Notes: a model not told the origin generated them from the letters alone. DNA of 64,000 bases from Gloeopeniophorella convolvens (GCA_022496205.1 WTXD01000078.1:1-64000); one strand, 5' to 3'. Positions 45,801 to 56,850 are shown, counted from the first letter of the stretch. Program-made: numbers and translations.

Positions 45801-46045
45801 ACATAGCGATGCGTGGTCTCCGCGGAAGCACGGAGGAGTCCGTCGCCGGTGGGCGCTGTGGGTGATAAGCAAGGCTGGAGCACATGCAGATATGAAATTA
45901 GATCTGTCACAGATCTCAGTGGATGGCTCGAGGAAAAACCTTTGGGCACCCTTTATTTATCTACACTATATCCAATGTCGGTCTTCGACCTTCTCCCCTC
46001 TCGACTCCCACCTATCGGGGCTTGCCCGTCCAGCTACCAGTCGAA
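42862..46045. other. 3.2-kb region without a supported gene
   Basis: Apart from an imperfect ~53-bp direct repeat, I see only short frames with no recognisable family. Some segments (44010-44225, 44378-44664) translate to similar short peptides because they carry the repeat. The sequence may be decayed duplicated DNA. Confidence 0.35.
44058..44553. repeat. Imperfect direct repeat pair
   Basis: A unit beginning AGTCTCCGT and containing AAGACAGTCGTT and GATGGA occurs at 44058-44110 and again at 44500-44553, roughly 80% identical by eye with one 1-nt length difference. Shorter related words (CTTGGACATAC, CTTGGACACAC, CTTGACATATAC) follow at about 44487, 44557 and 44612. Confidence 0.6.
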
Positions 46046-48433
46046 ATGACTTATGCCGTCTTCGACAGAATCAACCACGCCGTACGTCACTTTCATCTTC
46101 TTATTCCCGTTACTTCACTTATATCTCATCGCAACCAGGTGGCTCGATCGTTTGTCGGACGTTGGTTCAAGCTTGAAGGCTCCGGCGTCGCCAAGGAGCG
46201 AACGGGCTCTCGCTTCCTTGTGAGTCTCTTGTGCATGGTGGGGTGTTATCGCGACTGATAGCCATTATCTAGACCGAGCTTCGCGCTGGTCTTACAACAT
46301 GGGTGCGTGACTTGCGCCACCAACCGTCGTGTGACCCTTCTCATCTCCTCTCGTTGTAGGCTGCTATGGCGTACATCGTCCGTGCACTAATTCGCATGTA
46401 GTGCGGTGCGGCATCCTTGACGGCGTTTTGGATTGACAGATTTCCGTCAATGCCTCTATTATCTCGGATACTGGAGGTACTTGCGAATGCCCAACGAACG
46501 ATGGGTGCACCTCCGACCCGACGTATCTCGCCTGCGTGGACGAGGTCCACCGTGACCTCATCACTTCCACTGCTGCAATCTCTGCGCTGGCCAGCTTCCT
46601 CATGGGGCTGCTCGCGAACCTCCCGGTTGGAATGGCCCCCGGCCTTGGCCTAAACGCATATGTATGAATCGGTCTTCCCTTTTCGCCGCCCATGGTTCTG
46701 ATGAGCGCCGCAGTTCACTTACTCCATTGTCGGCTTCCACGGCACCGGAATAGTCACATACCGTGAGGCGCTCGCAGCCGTTTTCATGGAAGGGTAGGCA
46801 GAAATTGGTGTCCTCCGACCTAAGAGCGTATGCTGAACTCTTGCACCAGATGGATTTTCTTCATTCTGTCATTGCTCGGCCTTCGTCAGTGGCTCGCTCG
46901 CGTCATGCCACAATCATTGGTTCTATCGGTCGGGACAGGCATCGGCCTTTTCATTGCGTGAGCACTGTTCCTTCAGCTCCCGACTCCTTAGTTGATCCGT
47001 ATGCAGCTTCATAGGACTTTGTATGTTCTGATTTCCTCTACCCACACGCCGGTTCCCTGATTCAGCTCTTAGCGTCTGGTGGTCTCGGCGTCATCGGCGG
47101 TGACACGGTCAACTTTGTCGGTCTAGGCGGATGCAAGCCCGACCATTTCCTGTCAGGCTTGCCCAATTACTGTGACAATGCCGTCATGCGCAGCCCTACA
47201 ATGTGGCTAGGCATCTTCACTGGAGGGTGTGTTCGTTTGTACTAGCGAGGTCATGTGTTAACCAATACGCCCAGCTTCTTAACGGTCTTCCTTATGATGT
47301 ACCGCGTCAAGGGTGCTATTCTTATCGGCATCTTCTTCACCTCCATTATCTCGTGGCCCCGTCCAACGGCCGTCACGGCCTTCCCGCATACTGATGCCGG
47401 CGATGCCGCATTCGAATTCTTCAAGAAAGTCGTCACCTTCCACCCACTCAAGCTGATTGGCAACGCCATCGACTATCATTACACGAATGGTCAGGTGTGG
47501 TACGCGCTGGTCACGATGCTCTACGTCGATATCCTCGACACGACTGGTACCCTTTACTCCATGGCCAAGTTTGCGGGCCTGCGTGACCCTGTCACGATGG
47601 ACTTTGAGCGCAGCACGGTCGCGTACTGCGTTGACGCATTCTCGATCTCAATGGGTGCGCTCATGGGCACCAGTCCAGTTACTGCGTTCGTCGAGAGTGC
47701 AACTGGTATCTCTGGTATGTTCCTGCGTTCGGCTCGTAGGCAGTGAACACCTTGGGCTGACCATATGGCCATGCAGAGGGTGGCAAGACAGGCATCACGG
47801 CTATAACAACCGGCCTCGCGTTCTTTATTTCCGTGTTCTTCTCTCCGATTTTCTCCAGCATTCCCTCCTGGGCCACCGGCGGCGCGCTGGTCATCGTCGG
47901 CACGCTGATGATTCGCAACGTGCGAGATATCAACTGGGATTATATTGGAGACGCTGTACCTGCGTTTCTCACCATTATCATCATCCCTCTTACATACAAG
48001 TAAGTATCTCGTGCCTGCTTAGAGTGGAAGGTGAGCTGACCACGGACTTGCAGCATCGCGTACGGCGTGATTGCGGGCATTGTGTCTTACATCCTGCTCA
48101 ACACCGTGCCTTGGCTCCTGCGCAAGGCAACGAACGACCGCGTTGTACCACCAAGTTATGCTCAAGCTGAGCCGTGGGTTATCCCGCCTGGCGGTATCAT
48201 CCCCGCCTGGATGTGCGTACTCTGTCGTCATCAAATGACCATGCAAACTCACGCATTCCTCCAGGAAATACGTGCATGGCTGGGTCGCTGGTCGTCCATA
48301 CACCCCACCAGATTACTCCGTGGATCCCCGCTACGCAGGTAGCATCGAGACCAGATCGCAGGAGCAGCCCGATATCGCAGAAAAGCACTCAGGGGACCGC
48401 GCGATTGATGTTGAGGACCTCTCTGAAAAGTAG
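46046..48433 (+). CDS. AzgA-type purine (adenine/guanine/hypoxanthine) permease
   Basis: Plasma-membrane purine/H+ symporter of the AzgA branch of the nucleobase-ascorbate (NCS2-like) superfamily. Exons: 46046-46081, 46139-46219, 46273-46302, 46360-46377, 46440-46661, 46714-46793, 46850-46957, 47007-47020, 47073-47226, 47275-47714, 47777-47999, 48054-48212, 48265-48433; 577 residues, the usual AzgA length. Diagnostic segments: [101 protein letters not shown] and [10 protein letters not shown], with 12-14 hydrophobic segments. Exons 3, 4 and 8 are only 30, 18 and 14 nt. The tail is hydrophilic ([20 protein letters not shown]), typical of a cytosolic C-terminus. No purine-catabolic genes are adjacent. 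Confidence 0.93.
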
Positions 48434-50268
48434 CAAAACCCAACACTCATGTCTCACTTGTACTACTCTTATTCCTCGTCGCATCTCATGTTGTCGCTCA
48501 TGTTACAGTAGATATCACGCCGCACATATTGACATCTCACTTACTACCTCGACTATTTTCGGAGTATCGCTGTATCACGGTGAACCGAGGGGTCGTGGTG
48601 GTGCACACCTATGACACGTAACACAGCAAATGTACGGCCTTATTCTGCGACAAGGGGGGTATTCAATCCGAGAGACGACTTGGCGCGAGCAGCATCGGAT
48701 TGCATCCCAATTCCATCCATGAAGACTAAAACGACAGCCCATGATAAGCTCAAGGATCCGCAAACGTCGAGACAAGAGACTAGGCATTGCCAAGCTGCAA
48801 GAACGTTCAAAGCAGTATGGCCTCATGCAATGTCCCTGCAGGGTGTGCAGTCACAGAACGACGACGAATCACTTCGGTAGCTTCCGAGTGCCAAACCATG
48901 CGCAGGCACGTCGCCACAGCCAGTGGGACAGCATCCCGGAGCTGGACTCCGTCTGGCTTACAAGTTTTCTACGGGCTGTGGATGCGGGCTTACATACCTG
49001 CGTTTGAAACTTTGGTAAATTATAAAAAGGTACCCACAGACCCCACGCTGGGGGATACGCGCGAAGGTCGGTTTCGAGGCGCATAGCTTCGGGTGTGGTC
49101 AGTGGCTCAATTACTCCGCAAGAAAGGCTAAGTGCATAGCTTTTGGGCAGAAAGCAGTTGCCTTAGACTCATTCGGAATTGAGAGGCTCGGTTCCACAAG
49201 TTCGGGACGGTGGCTGCTGAGACTCAGCGATCAAAGATCTTAGCGATTGCTCAGCAAAGCGGCAGCGCTCGGGGATGCTGCGAGGAGGATGGAGCCTCTC
49301 GCGCGGGCGTGAAACATGTTGCACGGCCCTTCATGAGACATAAGCTAATCTGACGGCATCAACCTCGAAGCATGAATATGGGGACACAATAAAGGAGGGC
49401 ATGGGGGGTCCGCAGAAGTCTTGAAGTTATAGGTGCGAGGTCGGTCCCCATTATTCGGAAGATCAGAATGTTGTTTGCTTGGCCCTTTGCTGTGGCAGTG
49501 GCAGCGGCTGATCGAGATCGTCCGGGTGTGGGCACGTATGTAGTATGCACCGTCCATCCTCGTCCATCGGCCCGTCTGCAAGGTCGGATCCAACTTGCCG
49601 TGTCCCGGAACTCCCACCATCGTCATGTCATCCCGCGGTCCTCAATCGTTCCCGAGCAGGTAGCAACGCTCATGACACCGCCGCCCCCTCTGTCACTAAA
49701 CACGCAGCGCCGGCCACAGGTGGGCCACTGTCCCCGCTGAATCAGAGCTTGAGTTGTTGCAGAGCTGGAGGCGCGTGGCGACTTTGCGCGGCCGCGTTTC
49801 GCGCGACAGGCTGTGGCTTGAGGGCCGGCCAACCTCCTCGCCATGCACTGCTCGCGAGCGTCCCGGCATCCATACCTTCGTCTCTGCCGCCTACTACCGT
49901 TCCTCGATTGGGACGCTCTGGCCTTCGGCCTGTCCTAGATTGACATGGCCTCGCGGGTCAGAAGCCTCTATAGCCGTCTGATGATGGTCGGGGAGTCAGG
50001 GTAGCCAGATGGCTGACTGGCTGACTGTTCGATAGGTTGCCCATCGTTGCGTGTCTCTGAGCGCTTCAGCCAGTCGTCTTGGCAATCCAGCACGCCTCCC
50101 CTCGCGGGTCTACAGTTTGCCGTTCCAGGTGCTGGACCCAGACTCCGGCGCTCCAGCGCTCCTGCACCCTGATGCAGGAACAATCTCATTTTGAGATGGA
50201 CTATTGAAATGCTTATAAGACCCCAGCCACATCGCCTCTCCTGTGCTTTCCTCGTTAGCTCTTTCGTC
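48434..50268. other. 1.8-kb region, no gene seen
   Basis: Lies between the permease and DUF6533 copy 2. Frames here lack any recognisable family or plausible exon chains. Confidence 0.35.
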
Positions 50269-51777
50269 ATGGTCTCGATCGAAGCGCTCAAAGCTCAGGT
50301 GTACGTCGAATTCACGCCATTTTCTCTTGCTCTGCGCTTATCCTTGGATTTGTGCAGGAACCTTAATTACTATTCAATCATGGTATCGATAGGTTGGTCG
50401 TAAAATAACAACGCGGCGTCTTGCTCTGCAACTTGCATCCCAACAGTGATCCTTTACTACGACTGGCTCGTCACGTTGATCGACGAGATCAATTTCTTCT
50501 GGCCGCCAAAGAATCGCATAACGTTGGCGTCTTCCTTATACTTCGCAAACCGCTATCTGTCACTCTTTGGTAATATCCCGGTCTTTTATGAGGTCTTTTT
50601 AGGTTCTGTGGGCGACAAAGTATGTTCCACTGCCCTTCGCTATAACACCATACTCACATAAGGTTACAGGTGTATGTCCACTCCGACGCGCCGCCTGCTG
50701 AAGCAACCCAACTAAAATCTCACAGATGCGAACTCTTGCAGCACTATCACCAGTACTTTCTGGGAGTCACGCAAACACTCGTTGCAGGTACGTCTAGATG
50801 ATAATTATCACATATTGCACTAATTTAGTGTCTGCTATAGCTCTCTGCTGTATGCGTGTCGCCGCTCTGTATGAAGGCAAGCAACGGCGTGCTGTGGTTG
50901 GGGTTCTCGTGTTGATTATCTTGGGTTGCATTGGTGCCTCTTGTGTATGCAGTTATCTTCTATGCGTGTGTGCGATATTGACTTTGGGCAGTGGAGCTTC
51001 GTTGTTCCCCGGCCCGACCACGCAACCGTCTTCCTTGAAGTCGAAGGGACGCGTGGTTGCAGGCCGCTTCACACCGAGTCCCAGTGCGTTACCCCAGCTT
51101 CCATTGTATGGAGCGGTGGCTGACATTTTCTTCCAGGGGATATCGTTAGTTTTATCTTCACCCGCGCACGCCAATACGAGTGCTGAGATATCGGATACAG
51201 GGCTCGCGGTGACATGGAGCGTCATGCTCATGTTTGACACGACCGTGTTCGTTCTGACGTTGTACAAGGCTCTACGGATTGGCTGGGGCCGTCCTGTGAC
51301 CCTCTTTCGAGTCTTACTCCGCGACGGTGCGCACTACCTGTGATCCTGGCTCATGCGGTGTATTGACTGAGCGTGTGTCTCCAGGAACACTGTACTATGT
51401 GTACGACAGCATTTACTATTTATACTTGGACAAAACGAAGCTGATCAGAATGTAGGGTGATATGCATATCAAATTTGGCAAATATCATCACTTTCCTCGT
51501 AAGCATTCTCAGCCGTCCGCTGATCTATCTGTTTAATCTGCTGATTTCAACTTTGATAGGTTGCACCAGTAAGTGAACAACACTTGTTGTTTGCTCACGA
51601 TGTTCCAGTTGACTCATTTGTATGCCGCCCTAGCCCTTGCTCAAAGGCTTGACCAGCCTTTTGACCAACGTGCTATGCGCTACGCTTGTATCACGCCTCG
51701 CTCTGAACTTGCGAACCGAGAATAGCACACTCAACGATGATCGCATACGGGCTGCCTGCAAGTCATTGGAATCCTGA
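50269..51777 (+). CDS. DUF6533 seven-helix membrane protein, copy 2
   Basis: Second paralogue, first of three in a head-to-tail array. Exons: 50269-50300, 50358-50392, 50447-50619, 50670-50671, 50726-50787, 50841-50944, 50992-51083, 51137-51144, 51201-51326, 51385-51400, 51456-51498, 51560-51568, 51634-51777; 281 residues. Conserved segments: VNLNYYSIM, VILYYDWLVTLIDEINFFW, FANRYLSLFGNIP, CELLQHYHQYFLGVTQTLVA, CMRVAALYEGKQRR, GTRGCRPLHTE, TTVFVLTLYKALRIGWGRP, VLLRDG and LVSRLALNLR. The 2-nt exon 4 (GT) supplies two bases of a Val codon before the conserved Cys; its flanking introns are 50 and 54 nt. Exon 8 is 8 nt, exon 12 9 nt (VAP). Seven hydrophobic stretches are visible. Function unknown; a GPCR-like topology is only a resemblance. 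Confidence 0.87.
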
Positions 51778-52896
51778 CTGGATAGCAACCTTTTCAAGAG
51801 AATTTGAGCCCAAGTAGTGTTCGACGTCAGAGAGTGCTTCTTTCGCAGGTTGAACACACTTCTGTAACATACTTCTAGGCCTCGGACTTCGGTAGATACT
51901 GTCTCCCATACAGCCTTATAATACTGTAACCTCAAAGCATCGGGTCTCATCCGTTTACACGTGAGGTTGTCCATAGTGCTGTGATGCAACGGCTGCTCAT
52001 CGAATGGTGTTGGTGACAGTGGGCCTGCAAACAGCAGCATTGGCCGCGGTGCCACGGTGGCATTGGGCGCGTCCGAGGTTCAAATGACGTGCATTTGTGA
52101 CGTGCGCGTGATTGGCGGTCACGTGACTGACAAAGCCCTTAGGAACGTGCTCGGGTCGTGCTCGAATGTTGGAACCGGCGGGCTTTTTCCTTCAATTGAG
52201 CCCAGCCAGCACTCAGGTACTCATTAACATTTCCAAACTTGCATCAGTGCAACGAAGGTTCTGCGTTTTATCTGCCATTCCTCTTTAGAATATTGGTTGT
52301 AAATCATGATCCGCACACCACTCCTACAAGCCGGTTTCTTCAAGGTTTCTTCAAGGTTTCTTATCGTCAAATGCAGAGCCACCTCTGACGCGTGATCGAA
52401 CTGCCTTCCGACCGCACCGCCCTCGCGCAGTGCCAAGTGGCTGTCAATGACACTGGACTGGGAAAGACGGGTGCGAGGGAAACTCCCCACTGTGGATTGA
52501 CTGTTCCTCGGTAGTCTTGTGTCGAACCCTGAGTCTCCCTCCATGCCCCCAGTCGCGGTGCTGTGCGCCTACGTAAAGCCTCTAGTTATGTGTCCGTGCG
52601 TCCGTACTAACCTAGATTCAAAAGCACAGTTCATTCAGATTCGGGGAGCCTCGACTCAGATAGGCACTTGGCGTCTCAACATTCCCTCTCGTGAAATCCT
52701 AATCAGCAATCGACCTCAATCCATCCATGTGGGGGGCTGTCGATTTACCAGTCGAAGCGAGTCGTCATGCGCACAGTAGGGCGGCCCCGCGATCGGCATC
52801 ACTCAAGTCCGCACTTTCAGGCACTTCCCCGTTCGTCTGAATTTATGTTCATATAGCAGACATGCCATCCCCGCCTGAGCACGTTTTCCCTTTCTC
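51778..52896. other. Intergenic region, no gene seen
   Basis: 1.1 kb between DUF6533 copies 2 and 3. Contains a short tandem TTTCTTCAAGG repeat at about 52335-52360. No supported frame. Confidence 0.4.
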
Positions 52897-54425
52897 ATGA
52901 TGAAGCCACACGAACACGGAGTAGAGTGGCCTCCCAAGATAGCCCCCACTAATGTCTCCGCGCTCTTGTGAGTATCTGTAACATATCATTCCTAGCAAGA
53001 CAAGACCCTGAAGTGGTTCAGGGACGTGAATCATTATCTGGCTCTCGCGTCTTTTGGTACGTGCGGATAGAGACTGTTGCACAATTTGTGGTCCTCATTC
53101 ACCGCCCGTCTCCAGTGATCTTATACTACGATTATCTCCTCACGTTACCCAGAGAGATCGAATACCTTTGGCCACCAAGACACAGAGTCACCTTCGCTTC
53201 ATCTCTCTACTTCTTGAACCGCTACATGGCAATTTTTGGACACATGCCCGTCGCGTACGAGATCTTCGCCGCTTCCCCAAGCCACCAGGTAGATATTTTA
53301 TCATCGTACGATCCTGGAATTAAGATACTCACCTTCGCGTCCTAGACGTGAGATTTATTATCAGATCGTCTCAACAGAGCCACTGACAGCGATACCAGGT
53401 GCCGCTCGTTGCAGAGGTTCAATGAGTACTACGTTGCTGTCAGCCAACTCTTCGCTGCAGGTACGCGGATTATCATCTGCAACCCGGAAAAAAGACCAAC
53501 TGTAGCGCAGTCATATGCCTGTTACGTGTCTCGGCGCTCTACAACAGTAAATCCCGCCGAAGCGTCGTCATATTCCTCTCAACTATCATCGTGGCCACTG
53601 TCACCATCGCTTGCGTGTGTAATTTCGACTATCATTCACAAGGCCAAGTTATTCACCATACGCGTCTCCAGTGGGCAACCATTGTACCACACCCCCACGA
53701 CAGGCATATCTTCTTGCATCACGGAGCCGGTGGATGTAACCCCCTGTACAAGGAAAAGGAGTACGTTAGTCTTACTAATAATACATCTCACCACCCGAAC
53801 GACCCTACAGAGCACGACGTGAGCCCTAGCCCATCCATGAGACAGCGGAGTACCTGATACTACTTAGGCATGGCGCTGGCGTGGAGTGGGGTACTTGTAT
53901 ACGACGTAGCAGTCTTCGGACTGACCGTCTACAAAGCGATGAATGTAGGGTGGAGGCGGCCCCAAACGTTGTTTGGCGTGATGCTCCGTGATGGTACGTG
54001 TTCGTCTGGCGAAAAAGTCGATAGTATCTTTACTAACGTTCGCGGCATCACAGGAGCGCTTTATTTTGTGTAGGTCCCACTGAGGCCTGCAGTTGAAGAG
54101 ACCTGACTGCGGAAACACAGCGTGTTGTTCTTCGCCAACCTCGCAAATGCCGTCACGTTTCTAGTACGTACCTCGCGAACTGCGTGCCGAACATCTGCTT
54201 AGTAGACGCATCCCCGTAGACAGCGCCGGTGAGCCTTTTCCGTCTCCTGCGCGATCCTTTTTTAATATCGGTCATTGCCGGCAGCCACTCCTCAAGGGCA
54301 TCTCTGGAATACTCCTGAACGTGTTGTCGCCAATACTTGTGTCCCGGCTGGTTCTCAATTTGCGACACCGCGCACTTGGCGGGTCCGCTCGCGGGAGAGC
54401 AGGTAGACTCTTCGACTCTGGGTAA
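52897..54425 (+). CDS. DUF6533 seven-helix membrane protein, copy 3
   Basis: Third paralogue. Exons: 52897-52967, 53025-53059, 53116-53288, 53346-53347, 53399-53460, 53511-53614, 53672-53760, 53811-53818, 53868-53993, 54054-54069, 54121-54163, 54220-54228, 54285-54425; about 292 residues. Conserved segments: DVNHYLALASF, VILYYDYLLTLPREIEYLW, LNRYMAIFGHMP, CRSLQRFNEYYVAVSQLFAA, LRVSALYNSKSRR, GAGGCNPLYKEKE, GVLVYDVAVFGLTVYKAM, VMLRDG and LVSRLVLNLR. The 2-nt exon 4 (AC) completes a Thr codon. At the position where copies 2 and 4 start (ATG, 32-nt exon 1) this copy has AAG (52936), so the start moves upstream to an in-frame ATG pair at 52897/52900 and adds about 13 residues. Exon 2 therefore begins at 53025, by the GGTTCAG acceptor. 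Confidence 0.84.
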
Positions 54426-55324
54426 CAATACGCGCAGTATGTCTGGGTGTGTGAATAGCACGTTGATTTTTCACGGTCGATTCTACTCTTCGACACGGCA
54501 GCGTCATTCCCGTCATTGCGGACTTCAAGAACACCGAAGACACTGAAAAATGCTACCCTACATTCACCATCAGAAGCCTTGATGCTTTGCAACGTGTCGC
54601 AATGCCCTTAGCACCGTTCCGTTTCTCCACTTTCAGGAAATTTCAGATCAGTTTTCCCTGATGATGAACAGGGAACCCGCGGGACCGGCGTTGTTGTCTG
54701 GTTCCTGCATTTCTCCGATGATCATACCATATTGAAGTTCTGCGCATATCTCACAGTATTTCCTTCGACCACGGTGGTCCTCGCTGGTATTCTTGCAAAA
54801 CCATATCCACCGATTGCAAATTTGACGCACCCGGCTCAACTCGAAGTCCTTTCCGTAACCCCGGGTTGGGAAGCAATGTGGCCCAAGGTCAGTTCCGCCG
54901 CTTACGAACGAGTGCAGTGTGCAATGGGCTCGATGGCTCAGGTACAAACGCCATTTGAAGGCAATCCGGAGTCTTCCACTTTCCTGGGCTTTCCGACGTT
55001 GGCGCAGCGCAACTTTTCTGAAGGGCTCATGGCAGTTCAGAGGGAAGTGCCGGTAGAAGAAACAGTTGGCGCTGCCACATTCAACTTGACGATCAGATGT
55101 TTGGATACGCGCCGCAACACCTCCGATTTTAGCGCCCGTAACGGAGGCTGATGAAACATCGCCGCCAACGCCACGTACTCCACGGCGGGGACTGTACAGT
55201 ATATTTAGAAAGGGTTCCCCGTGGGTTGTTGATCGCATCCCCAGCTTCTGGTACGCTGTCACGCCTGCATTGGGTTGCGTTCGCCTCTCCAGACATTCAC
55301 GTGTTGCGTTGACGCGACACTATC
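54426..55324. other. Intergenic region with an unassigned ORF
   Basis: Between DUF6533 copies 3 and 4. An open frame at 54732-55151 (plus, 140 codons, no ATG at its 5' end) begins hydrophobic (FCAYLTVFPSTTVVLAGIL) and has two NxT/S sequons. A longer minus frame overlaps it and looks like a shadow. It might be a piece of a small secreted-protein gene. No product is called. Confidence 0.3.
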
Positions 55325-56850
55325 ATGTCCGGTTTGAGTCACCTCGGAACGCAATTGTAAGTCTCGTCATTGCTAACCCACCACCTGACCGTGCTCATCA
55401 AATTGCATGTAGAAACCTTAATTATTACATTTCCCTCGCTTCATTCAGTGCGTCAGCACATCCTTTTCGTCTCTCCTCGAGATATACGGGCTTACGCCTC
55501 TGATAGTTGTTTTGTACTACGATTTCCTCTTGACCTTGGGTGCCGAGGTCGAGCATTTCTGGGGCAGTGGACATCGTATCCGGTGGCCGTCTCTTCTTTT
55601 CTTCTTCAGCCGTTACCTTGCTCTGTTTGGACACACCCCTCTTCTCTTCGCGTTCTTCGCCGAGTCGTTGAGTGATAAAGTACGTATTCAGTCGATCTTT
55701 GCCACCTTGCCACCACCCTAACAGGCATCCTTGATCTTGCTCCGCAGCAGTGAGCCTAGGCCGCTGGTGGTCGTACTTTCCCACACTGACCCAACCCCAT
55801 TGTTGAAGATGCGCTGCTCTAGGAAAATACGATCAGTACTACACGACAGTTCTACAGCTGATTATAGCCGGTGCGGTCCATCACATGATACCTTCTTTCT
55901 CACAGGATTCATACCCGATACATGATCGTAGCTTTATGCATCATCCGTGTCTCCGCTTTGTACAGCCAAGGTCACCGACGCGTCGTGATTCTGTCACTGC
56001 TGCTCATCGTGCTGGTGTGGCTCGGGATTGCCTTCGTATGTCCTCCCCCTGCTGGTAATGGACCGAAATTGCGTGTTCCCTTGCTTATTTCCGTCCCAAA
56101 GGCGTTCTTTGTTTTCGTCCAGAAGAACTTCCACATACGACGTCTGCGTGGTGTACGCGGATGCAACCCGGAATATTCTCACTCTGAGTACGTCTCGGTT
56201 TTGCTAGGATCCTCACATCGTATTGAACGCGCACAGGGGCCTCTGTGAGTAGCCTCCGCCGTATGCGTGACAGACGTTGACCTAGCATCGAACCGCACCA
56301 GGGATCGCATTTGCATGGCTGGGCGTGCTCACATTGGATATCTCCGTCTTCGCGCTCACGCTGCGCAAAACTCTGGGTGTTGGGATGGAGAACCCGTCTT
56401 CGCTATTTAGAGTTCTGCTTCATGATGGCACGCAGTTTTCCAAGTGCAATGCTGCGCCTTGCTGACCAGCGGACGCGCCGCCTCCAGGTGCATTGTATTT
56501 CAGGTAAGCACCCTCGTATTTCCGACAATCCAGAAAACTCGCTAAGCAGTCTATCAACAGCGTTTTGTTCGTCATCAACCTATCGAATATATTGGCGTAT
56601 CTGGTGAGTAGTTGTGGCGTTCGTTGCGTGTATGCATATATACTCACGGGTTGTAGTTCGCTCCCGTATGTTTCGCACCTGGTGTCTTGGGTCAAGCCAA
56701 CTTTCTGACCCTCCAGCGATCCCACAGCCGCTGCTCAAAAGCGTCGTAGGAATGCCCACGAACGTCCTATCATCGACTCTGATGTCGCGCCTCATGCTGA
56801 ACCTGCGCATCCAGTACGGGGTCCATGTCCACGAAGGCGTACACACTTGA
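55325..56850 (+). CDS. DUF6533 seven-helix membrane protein, copy 4
   Basis: Fourth paralogue. Exons: 55325-55356, 55413-55447, 55507-55679, 55748-55749, 55809-55870, 55932-56035, 56123-56187, 56237-56244, 56302-56427, 56488-56503, 56561-56603, 56657-56665, 56728-56850; 265 residues. Conserved segments: LNLNYYISLASF, IVLYYDFLLTLGAEVEHFW, FSRYLALFGHTP, CAALGKYDQYYTTVLQLIIA, IIRVSALYSQGHRR, GVRGCNPEYSHSE, DISVFALTLRKTLGVG, VLLHDG and LMSRLMLNLR. The 2-nt exon 4 (CA) completes a Gln codon. The intron after exon 9 starts GC (GCACGC) rather than GT, while exon length (126 nt) is preserved. Exon 7's acceptor is ambiguous (56122 or about 56101). The acceptor before exon 5 (TTGAAG) is weak. Confidence 0.84.

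Noticed and set aside
42862..46045. Decayed transposon in the 3-kb gene-free region
   Set aside because: No transposase, reverse transcriptase, integrase or terminal repeats were recognisable on either strand.
54648..55262. 204-codon minus-strand frame between DUF6533 copies
   Set aside because: First codon is GTG and the composition (Arg/Cys/His-rich) is that of a shadow frame.
41298..56850. DUF6533 gaps explained by frameshift mutations instead of micro-exons
   Set aside because: Four independent copies would each need a lesion at the same place, and each contains correctly placed AG and GT sites giving introns of normal length.
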